A DNA stretch of 64,000 nt from NCBI GenBank assembly GCA_002633025.1, contig NMRB01000259.1, forward strand, positions 72,442 to 136,441, read 5' to 3'. Within the stretch, counting starts at the first letter, position 1, and every line of letters begins with the position of its first letter. Origin of the DNA: Notospermus geniculatus. Its lineage: Eukaryota > Nemertea > Pilidiophora > Heteronemertea > Lineidae. A program made the position numbers and the translations under genes. The notes beneath the pieces were generated by a model. It was not told where the DNA came from. It did not search any database and saw nothing but the letters and a program-made list of their open reading frames with translations. Shown here in pieces: positions 50,601 to 59,153 of this stretch.

Positions 50601-53600
50601 ACGCATGTACCGTCCTATTCCTTCTAAGAGGTCTCAGGCCCAGTGTAATAGAATCGAATGCCTCCCTGATCCTGATGACCGCTGTATTATTTGCTGATGA
50701 CCGCTATATTATCTGCTGTCAGATGCAACTGTCCAAAGACTATCCCGTGGAAGTTGTTCAGCTAGTGACTGTATGACAGCAATAATTGCTGTCTGAGAGC
50801 AATAATTGACTATCTGACGGCAAACTTTCGATAGAGCTGTCACGTGGAGCAGCGCCTGAAGGGGGCCTTGGTTCCTTTTTCAGGCATTCGTGCGGTCACC
50901 GCAGATAGGTGCTCACGGTAGTCTTTTATACAAATATCGAGGGCGACATGATTCTTGACATCCCAATTGACAGACAGCCACAGCAACAAACTGTCTTTAT
51001 TTCAGGTTTTCACTCCTTCAAAAGGCCAGAACCGGGGCACAATATGACGCCAGTTAGCCAATAAAAACCTCCGGCAATCTTGATTCAGCAGGAGGGGCAC
51101 AATTAAATTTGCCCGTCAATAAGGGTATAACAATGGTTTAGTAAACAGCAAACCACTGTCCAATATTGAAATTTGCTTTTAATTGTATCTTTCAGGTGAA
51201 TTGAATGGTCATAATATCCTCATTTTCAACCTCAGCTCGGTGATGTCTTCGGAGAAAGTCTTCAGTGCTGAGATTCACTTGTACAAGAAGAAAATGAAGA
51301 CGCGACGAAACAACACAAAAATTGAATTAGTCATGTACCAGTTGGCACCACTCTACGTATCGAAGATCGGAAAAGCCGACGTACGTTCGGACATTTTCGG
51401 TTGGCAGGTGTTGGATGTCACAGAATCGATGCAAAGGAGCGTCGGAAAACTTCGGCGAAAGTCGCATTTACTCGGAATTACGTTCAAAACGGACGAAAAT
51501 GTTGACATACCATTGAAAAAGTTCAGTAAGCAACATTCATTGCCGTACTTGGTAATATTTTCAAACGATACACAAAATATAACTTTAGATCACATCCAGC
51601 CGCGATTCACGCCGCGAGACTGGAAAAATCTTGATGAACATCTCCAACGGACTGGCCAACAGGCTGACGAAATCCAAAAGGAACCAAAACCGACCGCGTC
51701 AAAGGAGGTGGATCTCGAAGAGGCGTTCAAAACGTTCGGTAAAAACGCGAAAAAAGCACGAAAGTCAGAATCGATGGAAGACAGGTTTGAGGCGGACCGG
51801 AAGTCCGCCCTGGAAGGACACGAGCTACGAGAGAGGCGGTCGATTGACGACAATGAGATTCCAGAAGGGCCTGGCCCGAAGAGACCACGGGGAACAGTGA
51901 AATTAATCGTTGATTTAAAACCACCAGTAAAGGGCCAGTCGACATACTATATCCCCAAAACAAACCCAGGCATTTTACAAGGTAGAGACAAAGTGAAACA
52001 GAGGCTTGAGAAGTTCGACAAGTATTCGAAAAATAAAGACTCAAAGTACATACCTTATCCTAAAAAATACCGGAGGCGGAAAAATCGCCGACGGAACCGG
52101 AACCGACATCGAAATCGAGGCCGAGGTGGTCGACACCTGCCCTTTCCTGATGAATGGGACGAGCGGAGGGTGAATGAGGCGACAGGGAGAAACCAACAAG
52201 AACTGTGTCGGAAACGCAAACTTGTGGTAGATTTCGCCGATATCGGGTGGGGCGAGTGGATTATATCACCCAAGTCATTCGAAGCACAGTACTGTGCGGG
52301 CAAATGCCCGTTTCCTTTGACAAGGGTAAGTACATGTACTGAAGCAACTAACAGACCCAGAGAGGGACGTCGATCCTGCAGATTTCATTTTCTGTTACCA
52401 ATCTATACAACTTTTCAACGGTTTCGATGTCTGACGAACCCGCTGTATTTTCCAACAAGACGAACTATAAGTTACCCATCCCACGAATTCATTTTGGTAT
52501 TAGAGATATATTGTCAAGATGTTGGGTTTCACTTTCAAGCTATTACTTTAGGATTTTGGTTCACATAACCTGCTGTCGATTTAAGAACCGCTTCGTTGAT
52601 CATGAATGCCGAATGAGGAACGCAATGAAGAACCAAGCGTTAAATCAATATTTGAACGACACGGGGAATCAGAAATAGGCACCAGAACAAATTAATGGGG
52701 CGGAGAAAAATCATAATTCAATACTATGCACAGTCTGGGGCATTATCAGAATTGCCTACAACCTGTCGTGTTGACATCACGATGATGGTCGATTTGCTAG
52801 CGGGTCAAACGAATAAAAGGATGGTAAAATGGAGTTAGAGGGAGCAGATTAATTGAAGACGCTCTAGGTGTGTGAGTTGGTGCATTTTCTCAGACAATGA
52901 TGAAGGTAGAAATCTGTCCATCAGGTATTTCCTTCAGTGGCAGTCTCACTTTCAGTATGGGATTCAGTATTTTATCAGTTTGTTTGGTGTCTATACATAT
53001 TGCATGTGTGAATTTAAAGTTTTTCTGGTGTCGCGGAAGAGCGAAACATATCACAGATCCTTAGAAAAATAAATACACTTCCCCAGGATCACAATGCGAA
53101 GTCGTCATCCAATCTCAGGATTTTGTATTCCTGAGTGATGACCACAACCTTTCAAAGTTTTTTTTGCATAAAGTGCAATTCTGCCCTTTAAGCTTCAAAG
53201 ATCTCACTTCGTTAAGTGTCCTATCCTTCTCGACTTTCTAGCTGGCCATTTTCGTTGACGTGAACACAGTAGGAGCAGTCAGTGAGCTGCGAGTATTGCC
53301 AAAAGACGGCAGCAAAGTTCTAGTGGACCAATACACAGGAAAATCCACGTGATTGGTGCTCGATCAAGAATGAATGGGTCCGCTATATGCATTGAATTGG
53401 GCCGTAGTGACACCTATTGTTCAACTCACTGACAGCTCCTATTGCCCTAACCATTTCATTTCCATGAATTAATCTCGCTCACGTGACTTTTCCCTGTTGT
53501 CACATCTAAATATTGAATTTTACTCTTACAGAGTATGCGGCCGTCGAACCACGCCACGATCCAAAGCATCGTCCATGCGATCGGGATGAATTCAGAAGTG

Positions 53601-53723
53601 CCAGCCCCGTGCTGTGTCCCGGACAGCATGTCATCAGTCACATTGTTATACTTCGATGAAAATCGCAACGTCGTTCTCAAAAATTATCCTGGAATGAGCG
53701 TCACATCATGCGGGTGCAGATAG
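23628..53723 (+). CDS. BMP3: BMP3/GDF10-type TGF-beta ligand (exons 1, 2 and 3; exon 2 duplicated)
   Basis: Coding exons: 23,628-23,901; 51,196-52,325 (alternative copy 40,834-41,963); 53,532-53,723. Phases 1 and 0 join cleanly to 531 residues. Residues 1-21 look like a signal peptide (core [10 protein letters not shown]). The prodomain includes [11 protein letters not shown] in exon 1 and continues through exon 2, with N-glycosylation sequons such as NLS and NIT. A furin-like RERR ends at residue 306, and a very basic tract (381-404) follows. The mature knot starts at Cys429: [20 protein letters not shown], then [29 protein letters not shown] and a terminal CGCR. Seven cysteines and 103 residues from first Cys to the end fit BMP3/GDF10; DFADIGW and [10 protein letters not shown] are diagnostic. 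Secreted; vertebrate BMP3 opposes BMP/activin signalling. Upstream neighbour CFAP299 supports BMP3 orthology. The copy B path is the only one ending in exon 3 without a break. Confidence 0.9.
23902..23936 (+). repeat. Five tandem GTAATTA heptamers starting at the BMP3 exon 1 splice donor
   Basis: The first GTAATTA is the donor itself. Four more exact copies follow, each able to serve as a weak donor and each holding a TAATTA homeodomain-type core. Confidence 0.85.
24873..25070. mobile_element. MITE with GTGACCCTCCACAGC ends
   Basis: Left GTGACCCTCCACAGCAAAAC and right GTTTTGCTGTGGAGGGTCAC are exact inverted repeats; the arms continue through the CATGTCGCTC region. About 198 bp, non-coding. 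Confidence 0.8.
26154..26536. mobile_element. Foldback element with arms of about 99 bp
   Basis: The arm at 26,154-26,252 (ACTGTATAATATGAC...) is the near-perfect reverse complement of 26,438-26,536 (...GTCATATTATACAGT), around a loop of about 185 bp. A palindromic transposon end or inverted duplication; no open frame. Confidence 0.75.
26547..26698. mobile_element. Short hairpin MITE (GGTCCGTATGC / GCATACGGCC)
   Basis: Arms TATGGTCCGTATGCGCCAA and TTGGTGCATACGGCCCATA, then GATTATCTTGAACTCAGG and its inverse. A second copy lies at 46,748-46,890, so this is a dispersed family. Confidence 0.75.
26816..26931. mobile_element. Hairpin element of the CCCATATTCATAAA family, single copy
   Basis: CCAGGACCCATATTCATAAA pairs with TTTATGAATACGGACCCTGG, and the ACTTAAGT and GTGTGACACTTATC arms pair inside. 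The same family forms the four-unit array at 56,978-57,415. Confidence 0.75.
31473..31704. mobile_element. MITE with TAGTGAAGTTTCGC ends
   Basis: Left TAGTGAAGTTTCGCAAA and right TTTGCGAAACCTCACTA are inverted repeats; inside, ACGAAATACGAAGTACGAAA pairs with TTTCGTATTTCGTACTTCG. 232 bp, non-coding. Confidence 0.75.
32660..32678. other. Unknown bases followed by a C16 homopolymer
   Basis: Three N, then 16 C; a likely sequencing or assembly weak point. Confidence 0.8.
32706..32822. mobile_element. Hairpin element with 29-bp arms
   Basis: GATATAAAAGGAAACGTCG and its inverse CGACGTTTCCTTTTATATC form the outer arms. The loop holds CTGAGGA...GGGGTCGAAAA, similar to a motif in the repeat at 45,988-46,425. 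Confidence 0.7.
33701..34000. repeat. Cluster of GGGCCGTATGCATAAAAC hairpin repeats
   Basis: CAGGGGCCGTATGCATAAAA occurs near 33,703 and a similar block near 33,792, around a hairpin (AAGTGTAAAATTT / AAATTTTACACT). A further GGCCCGTATGCACCAAAG begins near 33,818. These resemble the hairpin families at 26,547 and 56,978. Confidence 0.6.
34656..34821. mobile_element. MITE with TAGGGAGTTTA ends
   Basis: Left TAGGGAGTTTATTAAGAAG and right CTTAAACTCCCTA are inverted repeats; GATGAACGTTAAC pairs loosely with GTTAACGTTTATC. The ends match those of the element at 55,820-55,951. Confidence 0.7.
35494..35617. mobile_element. Hairpin element CAGGGACCTTATTC
   Basis: CAGGGACCTTATTC pairs with GAATAAGGTCCCTG at the other end, with a partly paired interior. 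Same layout as the CCCATATTCATAAA hairpins. Confidence 0.65.
37021..37293. mobile_element. MITE with CTACACTCTTA ends and GGTTCT repeats
   Basis: Left CTACACTCTTA and right TAAGAGTGTAG are exact inverted repeats. The interior is built of repeated GGTTCT/AGAACC blocks (for example AAAGGTTCTTTAGGGGTTCT), giving many alternative stems. A similar type is widespread in fish and amphioxus genomes as far as I recall. Confidence 0.8.
39255..39594. mobile_element. TTAA-flanked MITE at the left edge of BMP3 duplication copy A
   Basis: AGGGAGACTCCACTCAT and ATGAGTAGAGTCTCCCT are inverted ends, each next to TTAA (39,251-39,254; 39,595-39,598), as expected of piggyBac- or Kolobok-type target choice. The similarity with BMP3 copy B starts exactly at the right TTAA. 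Confidence 0.75.
40834..41963 (+). CDS. BMP3: BMP3 exon 2, copy A (alternative to copy B)
   Basis: Preceded by CAG, followed by GTAAGT. Starts in phase 1 and ends in phase 0, so exon 1 can join it directly. Exon 2A cannot be spliced in frame to exon 2B, because 2A ends at a codon boundary while 2B begins inside a codon; the two could only be used as alternatives. It encodes prodomain residues 92-306, the basic tract and the first three knot cysteines. The frame is fully open. Confidence 0.85.
43189..43270 (+). pseudogene. Truncated BMP3 exon 3, copy A
   Basis: Begins after CAG with the same [12 protein letters not shown] coding start as the complete exon, but diverges right after the codons for PAPC. 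A TAA stop then appears at once (43,270-43,272). Three of the seven knot cysteines are lost, so a protein ending here could not form the TGF-beta fold. Confidence 0.85.
43273..44694. other. Non-coding stretch between truncated exon 3A and the GPCR gene
   Basis: No exon seen. The part at about 43,530-43,660 (GTACATTTATGGGGTG..., GATAGCTGTACAT) resembles 49,663-49,815 just after the assembly gap, so the same unclassified repeat lies near both inner ends of the BMP3 duplication. Confidence 0.5.
44695..45747 (+). CDS. Intronless class A (rhodopsin-family) GPCR, FMRFamide-receptor-like, 350 residues
   Basis: Single open frame from ATG (context GAAATGG) to TGA. Seven hydrophobic segments are visible. 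Landmarks: Asn49 in helix 1 (GVAANMLS), Asp76 in helix 2 (LAVADSL), Glu-Arg-Tyr 134-136 at the end of helix 3, Pro276 in helix 6, and NFFVY at 319-323 in helix 7 in place of NPxxY, followed by the basic GRRFRRTL of helix 8. NFxxY and ERY suit peptide receptors related to FMRFamide receptors in protostomes and invertebrate deuterostomes; the ligand cannot be told. Oddly, no cysteine precedes helix 3 where the usual disulphide Cys sits, although Cys185 is present in the second loop. It lies between the two BMP3 copies, within what would be the BMP3 gene on the same strand. Confidence 0.85.
   Translation: MESTIATLRNQALPCVYPTRSFHNLLDVIQFVLHVPLMLFIGPFGVAANMLSFIVIGIEKPFTSTAIILRALAVADSLVLAVQFFSRTPGKLYDYTGAVMLLREFNELAEPYFRPVVLFSRTASIWLTVLVCVERYIAVCKPLRAVSICTKSNAYIVSVITIVISFLYRIPLFFTVTVVYVFDHCSDGFRPWWIDTSLGLNHHFYVIYLTCLYMVLNSFLPIFFLLFLSSSMISALRQRRKIRLPKGLTNQGHDDTMAVTQRVLSVVCVFIVLEMPGSLNQIPLALARFSSLTIYPNYLVGNFVVETTYFFGSINSFVNFFVYCATGRRFRRTLRSVFSRRCLTVRPRSV
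45988..46425 (+). mobile_element. Two direct copies of a repeat of about 246 bp inserted in the GPCR pseudogene
   Basis: CATGCTTTACTGGGGATTCG begins at 45,991 and again at 46,237, and both units run through GAAGAAGACCCCGGTTGGGG. TCATCTCTTTCATTT on the left and TCATCTTTCATTT on the right look like a 13-15 base target duplication. The tandem-unit layout and the CTGAAGA...GAA core resemble the pseudo-LTRs of Penelope-like elements, but no coding part is present. An inverted fragment of the same motif lies at about 46,585-46,612. Confidence 0.6.
46748..46890. mobile_element. Short hairpin MITE, second copy of the family at 26,547
   Basis: GGGCCGTATGCACCAA followed by GATTATCTTGAACTCAG, then the inverse CTGAGTTCAAGATAATC; its outer right end is eroded. 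It lies inside the GPCR pseudogene. Confidence 0.7.
47119..47592. mobile_element. Long-TIR MITE (AGAGAGGTTCGGCTATCCCG) inside the GPCR pseudogene
   Basis: The first about 31 bases are the inverse of the last (CGGGATAGCCGAACCTCTCT). ATT flanks both sides (47,116-47,118; 47,593-47,595). The intact GPCR shows the empty site with one ATT (TTTTCATTGTTCTAG at about 45,503), so the 474-bp insert and the 3-bp duplication are seen directly. Non-coding; superfamily not assigned. Confidence 0.85.
48046..49140. other. Non-coding stretch with a cluster of GGCAAGCATGCTTGCC palindromes
   Basis: A perfect 20-base palindrome TTGGCAAGCATGCTTGCCAA lies at 48,555-48,574. GCAAGCATGCTTGCCA recurs at about 48,601, and GGCAAGCATG and partial forms recur to about 48,750. 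No gene seen. Confidence 0.6.
49141..49255 (-). mobile_element. tRNA-derived SINE-like sequence
   Basis: On the minus strand, TAGCGCTGTGCACA (49,235-49,222) resembles a pol III A box, and GGGTTCGAAAC (49,192-49,182) a B box about 30 bases later; a T/A-rich tail follows. The body does not fold as an intact tRNA. An anciently decayed tRNA pseudogene is the alternative. Confidence 0.45.
49444..49660. other. Assembly gap
   Basis: 217 unknown bases, just before BMP3 copy B. Confidence 1.
49931..53613 (+). repeat. BMP3 partial duplication, copy B
   Basis: Counterpart of 39,595-43,270, starting at TTAACGACAG (no MITE to its left here) and containing exon 2B (51,196-52,325), intron 2 and the start of the complete exon 3. 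Confidence 0.85.
53532..53723 (+). CDS. BMP3: BMP3 exon 3, complete (C-terminal half of the mature domain)
   Basis: Acceptor TTACAG, then [12 protein letters not shown] through [21 protein letters not shown] to a final CGCR and TAG. It supplies four of the seven knot cysteines. The intron just before PSNHATIQS is the position I remember for vertebrate BMP3 and GDF10. Confidence 0.92.
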   Translation, partial: SMRPSNHATIQSIVHAIGMNSEVPAPCCVPDSMSSVTLLYFDENRNVVLKNYPGMSVTSCGCR

Positions 53724-54805
53724 ACGTTTGGAATTCATCATCCGACGGATGAACTTTGAGTCAAACCCTGCGTCAGCGTTTCGACGATGTTAAAGGAATA
53801 CTCAGGGACGAAGAATCCTGCGGGGAGATACGAATTCTTGTGGAATTCGCCCCTTTAAGAGGACTTCTTTCGTCCTAAACAGGAGGCAATTTTTCTACGG
53901 GTATTTTACAAGTTGTTATAACAGTTCGATTGACCTTTTCACGTTGCGGGAGCAACTTCCGGTTGTATAAACACAGCTTCCGTTGTTTAAAATGCACAAT
54001 GGTGACATGCAAACAAATGAGATGGAAACGGATTGTGACAATGGGCAGGTTTTGGACAAAAGCAGCTCTTGTTGTATATTTATCTAAAGCCACGACTTGT
54101 GTCCGCAGGGAAGGAAATTGGAATACTACCTTGTTAACTTCCCGAAATGTTTGCCTCTCTTTGTCATCCGCGATGACAATTGAGAGTAATGACGATGACT
54201 GCTGGGTAACTTTATAAAAACGGCAGTGGAGCCTAATGGAGTCGAAGCAAGCTCCAGGGAATGGGCGAGCGACCATCAACGTTAAAGGCAATGGGAACAT
54301 CACAATGGCAACAGACAGATTTTCATCTGGTAGTTTTGAGAAGCAGACGCCGGGGGCATTATCCATTCATTTGTTTTCGCTAGTTTACCTGTTGTGATTT
54401 GTATCGATGGATTAAGCCTGCGAAAGACATACATGTAGAGCTCGCGGGTATGAGCAGCTTTACGGGAAGGATTTTATGGTACGTCTTGCATGGGGATGGA
54501 TATCCATGTCCTTTTAAAGACGGCCTTAACTGGATGCAGCGCAATATAAATCACGTTATATAAATTTTCCTGCATCTCCATTTTTCATTTTGTCGGATTC
54601 ATAGGCTGACAGTCCATGCTTCATTTTAACCTTCTCACCAAAATGACTCCACCCTTCCAACCCAGTCGAAACCCTCTTTCGGAAAACTTTATAAGCAGAG
54701 ACGGGTTACAAAAATATCCTCTGTGGAGACTGGCGCCTAGACATGGTTACACTGATGCGCCAGTTTACAATGGCCCGCCTGCACTTCGCAAGCTGTGTGC
54801 CGAGT
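53724..54805. other. 3' flank of BMP3
   Basis: Presumed 3' UTR and downstream sequence. No gene or clear AATAAA that I would commit to. Confidence 0.45.
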
Positions 54806-54979
54806 CAGGGGCGGATCCACGATTTCGGAAAAGAGGGGGCGCACTGTGCTAGAAACATTGAAATCTGCAGTGAATTTCAATATTTGCTCCAAATTTTTGA
54901 ATTTCACGGTCGATTTTACAGATTTGTTGGCCGAAGGGGGGGCGTGCGCCGGGTGCGCCCCCGCTTGGATCCGCGCCTG
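54806..54979. mobile_element. hAT-like MITE, second copy (inverted)
   Basis: CAGGGGCGGATCCACG and TTGGATCCGCGCCTG ends, with GGGGGCGCAC inside, match the element at 16,059 in reverse orientation. CGAGT flanks both sides (54,801-54,805; 54,980-54,984), again a 5-bp duplication. Confidence 0.8.
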
Positions 54980-54984
54980 CGAGT

Positions 54985-55819
54985 ATTGTCCAGCATTGGT
55001 CAGTCAATATGGTGTGAGGTTCTACACGCAATAGCATTAAATAACAAGTAGACTTCACGTGTCGAAGGTGAGACAGGACAAAAGCAGGGTCGAGCAAACA
55101 CAACGTAACTGACAGGCATGACAGGTCTGATGTCATTCGAGCCGTTCGCAGTCGACGTTTGGGGCTGTAGAATACACACTGATTCGAACCTACAAGTATT
55201 TCCATTCCTCATGACATTGGACGGGTATTTTATTGCTTCTAGGGCAATTTTCTGCATCCTTGGGATTATTGTGTTATGCAAATCGAATCAAGGCAGTCTA
55301 TTATCCGATAGAAGTTCTTTATTGAATAATATCACAATCATTTCTGGCACACAAACAAAATTTCGGCAACTCCATCACCAATTACTGTCCTTTCATGCCC
55401 ATAATTCGGCCAATCCGATTCTGTAGCCGCAGTGACGTCACTGGGTGCTTCTTGACTTACTTCTTTCGCGGGTTACAGTAACCATTAGAGCTGAATATTT
55501 TCAGTCATGACTGTTGTGCTGTCAGCAGCAAGTAGCCTAGGCCTGCTTTCGGGTTGCTACATTTAGGCCTAGCCAAAACTCTCATTCCTCAACTGCTGTT
55601 GATGACGTTGATGCGTCGTCAGTACTTTAGGGTACAGACATCTTATCGGAAACAGAGAGACGAATTACATGTATGTTGAAATATCTTGCTGATTGAAGAG
55701 TCGAATATTGTGCTAATTTATGTTCCCACCGACTGGGGTCGTCACTCGTCCAATTTCGCGTCAACCTGCTGCCTTCGGGCCCTCTGTTAATACGTTCTAA
55801 CGGGTCGAAGGCGAATGAA
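54985..55819. other. Non-coding stretch
   Basis: Nothing recognisable beyond short TAGGCCTA-type palindromes. Confidence 0.4.
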
Positions 55820-55951
55820 TAGGGAGTTTTCGCAAAGCCCCCGTAACGCCAACGCGAACGTCTGTCCTTTTGTTCGGTGCTCTCGTCTTGGCATCGAACA
55901 ATGGGTTCGGCGTTCGCGTTGGCGTTTCGGGGGCTTTGCGAAAACTCCCTA
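55820..55951. mobile_element. Hairpin MITE with TAGGGAGTTTTCGC ends
   Basis: TAGGGAGTTTTCGCAAAGCC and GGCTTTGCGAAAACTCCCTA are exact inverted repeats, continuing through AACGCCAACGCGAACG. The terminal TAGGGAGTTT is shared with 34,656-34,821. Confidence 0.8.
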
Positions 55952-56977
55952 CTAATCCCCGTTCGGCTGAAACTCTATCGAAGTGATGATTAAATATTGT
56001 CGTCACAGATCTATGGCATTTTGTTGGTCATCTACCTCACACTTTAATACTCTTTAATTGACTAAGTTTATCTCTCTTTATGATTTTTATTGAAAAGTCG
56101 AACAACCTTTACTCTCTTCAGGTGTATGAAGGAATACCGTTGTATGCATGACGTATGCCTTGGTTACTTTGACGCAATATTTAATTTTGTATAATTGTAA
56201 TCTTACGTTAGTGACGACTGCAAATGATGAATCCATATTTTTATTTTCACAATTATTTATTACTTATATTAATATTGTAGACCAAGCCTGCCTCAGGTCA
56301 TATTGAACTAAATATCGCGATATCATTTGTAAAGCGAAATGGCTGATATTGACAGCTTGATTATGGAACAAAATGCTTTGGCTCTATCCTGGTGTTATTT
56401 CATTTTCATCTTCACTTCAGGCCGCAATGCCAAGGAATAAATACGAAGTCATCAGGTCCTGTCGAATGTTAACACCCTGACTCACTTAATCCAAATACAT
56501 TCAAGTCATCTAATGAAAGATATCTCGGGATGAAACCATGGTTGTGACTGTCCGTCACAAAGAATATGAGAATCAAAATGATTAACCGAGTATCAGTCTC
56601 TTAGCCTACATGTATATTAGCAACAGTTCAATGCATTTTAACTTAATTTTTGTCTATGTTTCTGTTACATACTGTCTGACTCTAAGCGTACATGTACTTT
56701 CATTTATTTTCATTAATGGTCAGTAGATTTCTTCCTGGTTATCAACTCCTTTTAGTATACTTTCTACTCATTTCTAAAAATGCCATTCAAAGAATTTGGT
56801 TTTATAGTTTTACATTCATCTCGGTCATAGCCTCGATAGAGAAATATAATGTTATTCTGTGTGTCAGTACATGGAAGTGCAGTACCTTCACTCCGACTCC
56901 GACCCAAATGGTTTCCTGCCTGACCACCAGATGGCATTTGTCAGGTATCCGCTGAACCAGGCTGCCGGACTTGGATT
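55952..56977. other. AT-rich non-coding stretch
   Basis: No exon, RNA gene or repeat that I can support. Confidence 0.4.
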
Positions 56978-57415
56978 CCTGGGTCCATATTCATAAACAT
57001 ACTTAAGTCAAAGTGTGATACTTATCTTTTGTGTTGAACAAAGGATAAGTGTCATACTTAGACTTAAGTAGGTTTATGAATATGGGTCCTGGGTTCATAT
57101 TCATAAACATACTAAAGTCAAAGTGTGATACTTATCTTTTGTGTTGAACAAAGGATACGTGTCACATTTATACTTAAGTAGTTTTATGAATATGGGCCCT
57201 GGGTCCATATTCATAAACATACTTAAGTCAAAGTGTGATACTTATCTTTTGTGTTGAACAAAGGATGTAAGTGTCACACTTAGACTAAAGTAGTTTTATG
57301 AATATGGGCCCTGGCTCCATATACATCAAAGTGTAATACCTATCTTTTGTGTTGAACAAAGAATAAGTGTCACACTTAGCCTTAAGTACATGTAGTTTAT
57401 GAATATGGGCCCTGG
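56978..57415. repeat. Four tandem hairpin units of about 110 bp (CCCATATTCATAAA family)
   Basis: Units start near 56,979, 57,089, 57,199 and 57,312. Each begins with a form of GGGTCCATATTCATAAACAT and ends TTTATGAATATGGGCCCTGG; inside, AAGTGTGATACTTATC pairs with GATAAGTGTCACACTT. Every unit is itself a near-palindrome. The fourth is partly deleted. Confidence 0.85.
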
Positions 57416-58901
57416 GGGACTAATAGGTTTCTGTCACACCGGGCGCTCTATTCACGGAAGACTGCACGATCTTTACTCTTTCTCTTTTTGTCGAATAGCT
57501 CTCTTCCGCCAACACGAAAGAAGAGTGAGTGCTGGCGAAATCAGCACCGGCAGATCGGCGACAGGCTGCCTCAAAATGGCGTCGACCATCTAGTTCCGGA
57601 AGTGCAGCCTCGCTGTTTTGGGCAAAACGGAGATAGCCTTACGGGTTTTACTCCAGAGAGCCAACAACTTCATTCGAGACAGATATCTTGTTGGCGAGTT
57701 AAACTACGGGTCACATACAATTTGATAATTGTTTCGATTTGTTTCACTTGACATGAATATCACGGATGGTCTTTATGGCAGAAGTGCCATCATTGCTTCG
57801 TGAAGTCTCTGGTTCCTACATCATCCCATCCATTATCAAAGTTTTAGGTTAGTCATCCAAAAGCGTCGAAACGGAAGTCATTCCCTAGGTCGGAAGTCCC
57901 GAGGACAAATTTGGCGCCAGGGCAACTTCAAGCCACTTGGGCCCGTCCGATATTCTTGTTGCTTTAGACTTCGAGTTGAAATCATGGCGCTGTGTTTTAA
58001 TAGTTTATTGGAAATTACAAACCACTTACTAGTAACTATAAAGGCCGAATGTAATTCTCATAAAGTACATATAATGTGATGAAGGAATAATGAAACGTAT
58101 TCATTGTTAATTGTATGGAAATGGTCTGAGGGACTTGTACGAGACGTGTATACACTGTACATCTAAAGAGAGCGAGCGAGAAACTAGTGGCATTTGGGTG
58201 AATTCATGACTTCTTACATGTATTTCTGCAAAGGCCACCATGTTAGGCGTACCCTTTTTCGTTACAACTAGTATATGGTTACATTCTCAAAACACCAGTG
58301 TGTATTTTACAATCATCAAATTGATATTTTCAAATATTCTTCCTGGTTGTTAGGTTGAGGAGATAAGTTATTTTGGCTAGTAGCGTCTCAGTTGACTCCG
58401 ATATTGTCATTTGTGGCCAAGTATATTGCCATTATTTAAGATAACCCATGGACCCAATCCTTGATTGACCAGTAGGCCTATGTCATGAATCATGGGGTTT
58501 CTCGTGTACAGTTCCTTGTTTACGTTGTTGACCCCTATAAACGAGTTGTTTATTTTATCGTATTATTCAAAAATCCTGAAAGATATGTCAATTGTTTGTA
58601 ATATTATGTCCATTGTGTTGTCAGTAATAAAATATCTGTATATACATGTAAATTGCCTTTCTATTGTCACTGCCCTTATGTCGTGCTTGATGGGTCATTG
58701 ACGGGCTGGCTACAGGATTGGTGGCGCCTACTGGAGACATCAGGCACATTATGAACTGTGCACAAAATAGAATGAAGTGGTCTTTTCATTACCCAAGAAC
58801 TAGAGTACACAACAGCCGACTATATTAGCCCAGAGCCATTGTTGACGATTCGATGATAGGTATGGGTGGTTATTTCCGCAAAAATCAAAATGCCTATAAT
58901 G
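57416..58901. other. Non-coding stretch
   Basis: No gene supported; low-complexity AT-rich parts at 58,500-58,680. Confidence 0.4.
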
Positions 58902-59146
58902 CCCCAATCACAGAGCTAGTTCTTAGTACGTTCTTGAAAATTTTGCCGAACGGGCTCAAAATTGTGTACGAACGGAGTGGACGTAGTGGCAACTTTTTAC
59001 AGTCTTCTTACGAACTTCATGGACGGGAACGGGTGCTTCAGAACATCGAGGCATTATTTGGCCAAGGGCTACACGTTCTAGCCCGTTTTACGATTTTTTA
59101 GGACGGGCGTACAGGACGTTTTGAGAACTACTTCAGTGTGACAGGC
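58902..59146. mobile_element. CCCCCATCACACTGA MITE, first of two adjacent copies
   Basis: Runs from CCCCAATCACAGAGCTAG to GAACTACTTCAGTGTGAC; about 85-90% alike by eye to the next unit. Its ends are more worn than those of the second copy. Confidence 0.7.
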
Positions 59147-59153
59147 CCTTATA

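Noticed and set aside
56978-57415. Possible CRISPR-like array
   Set aside because: The units are whole hairpins without unique spacers, and the genome is eukaryotic.
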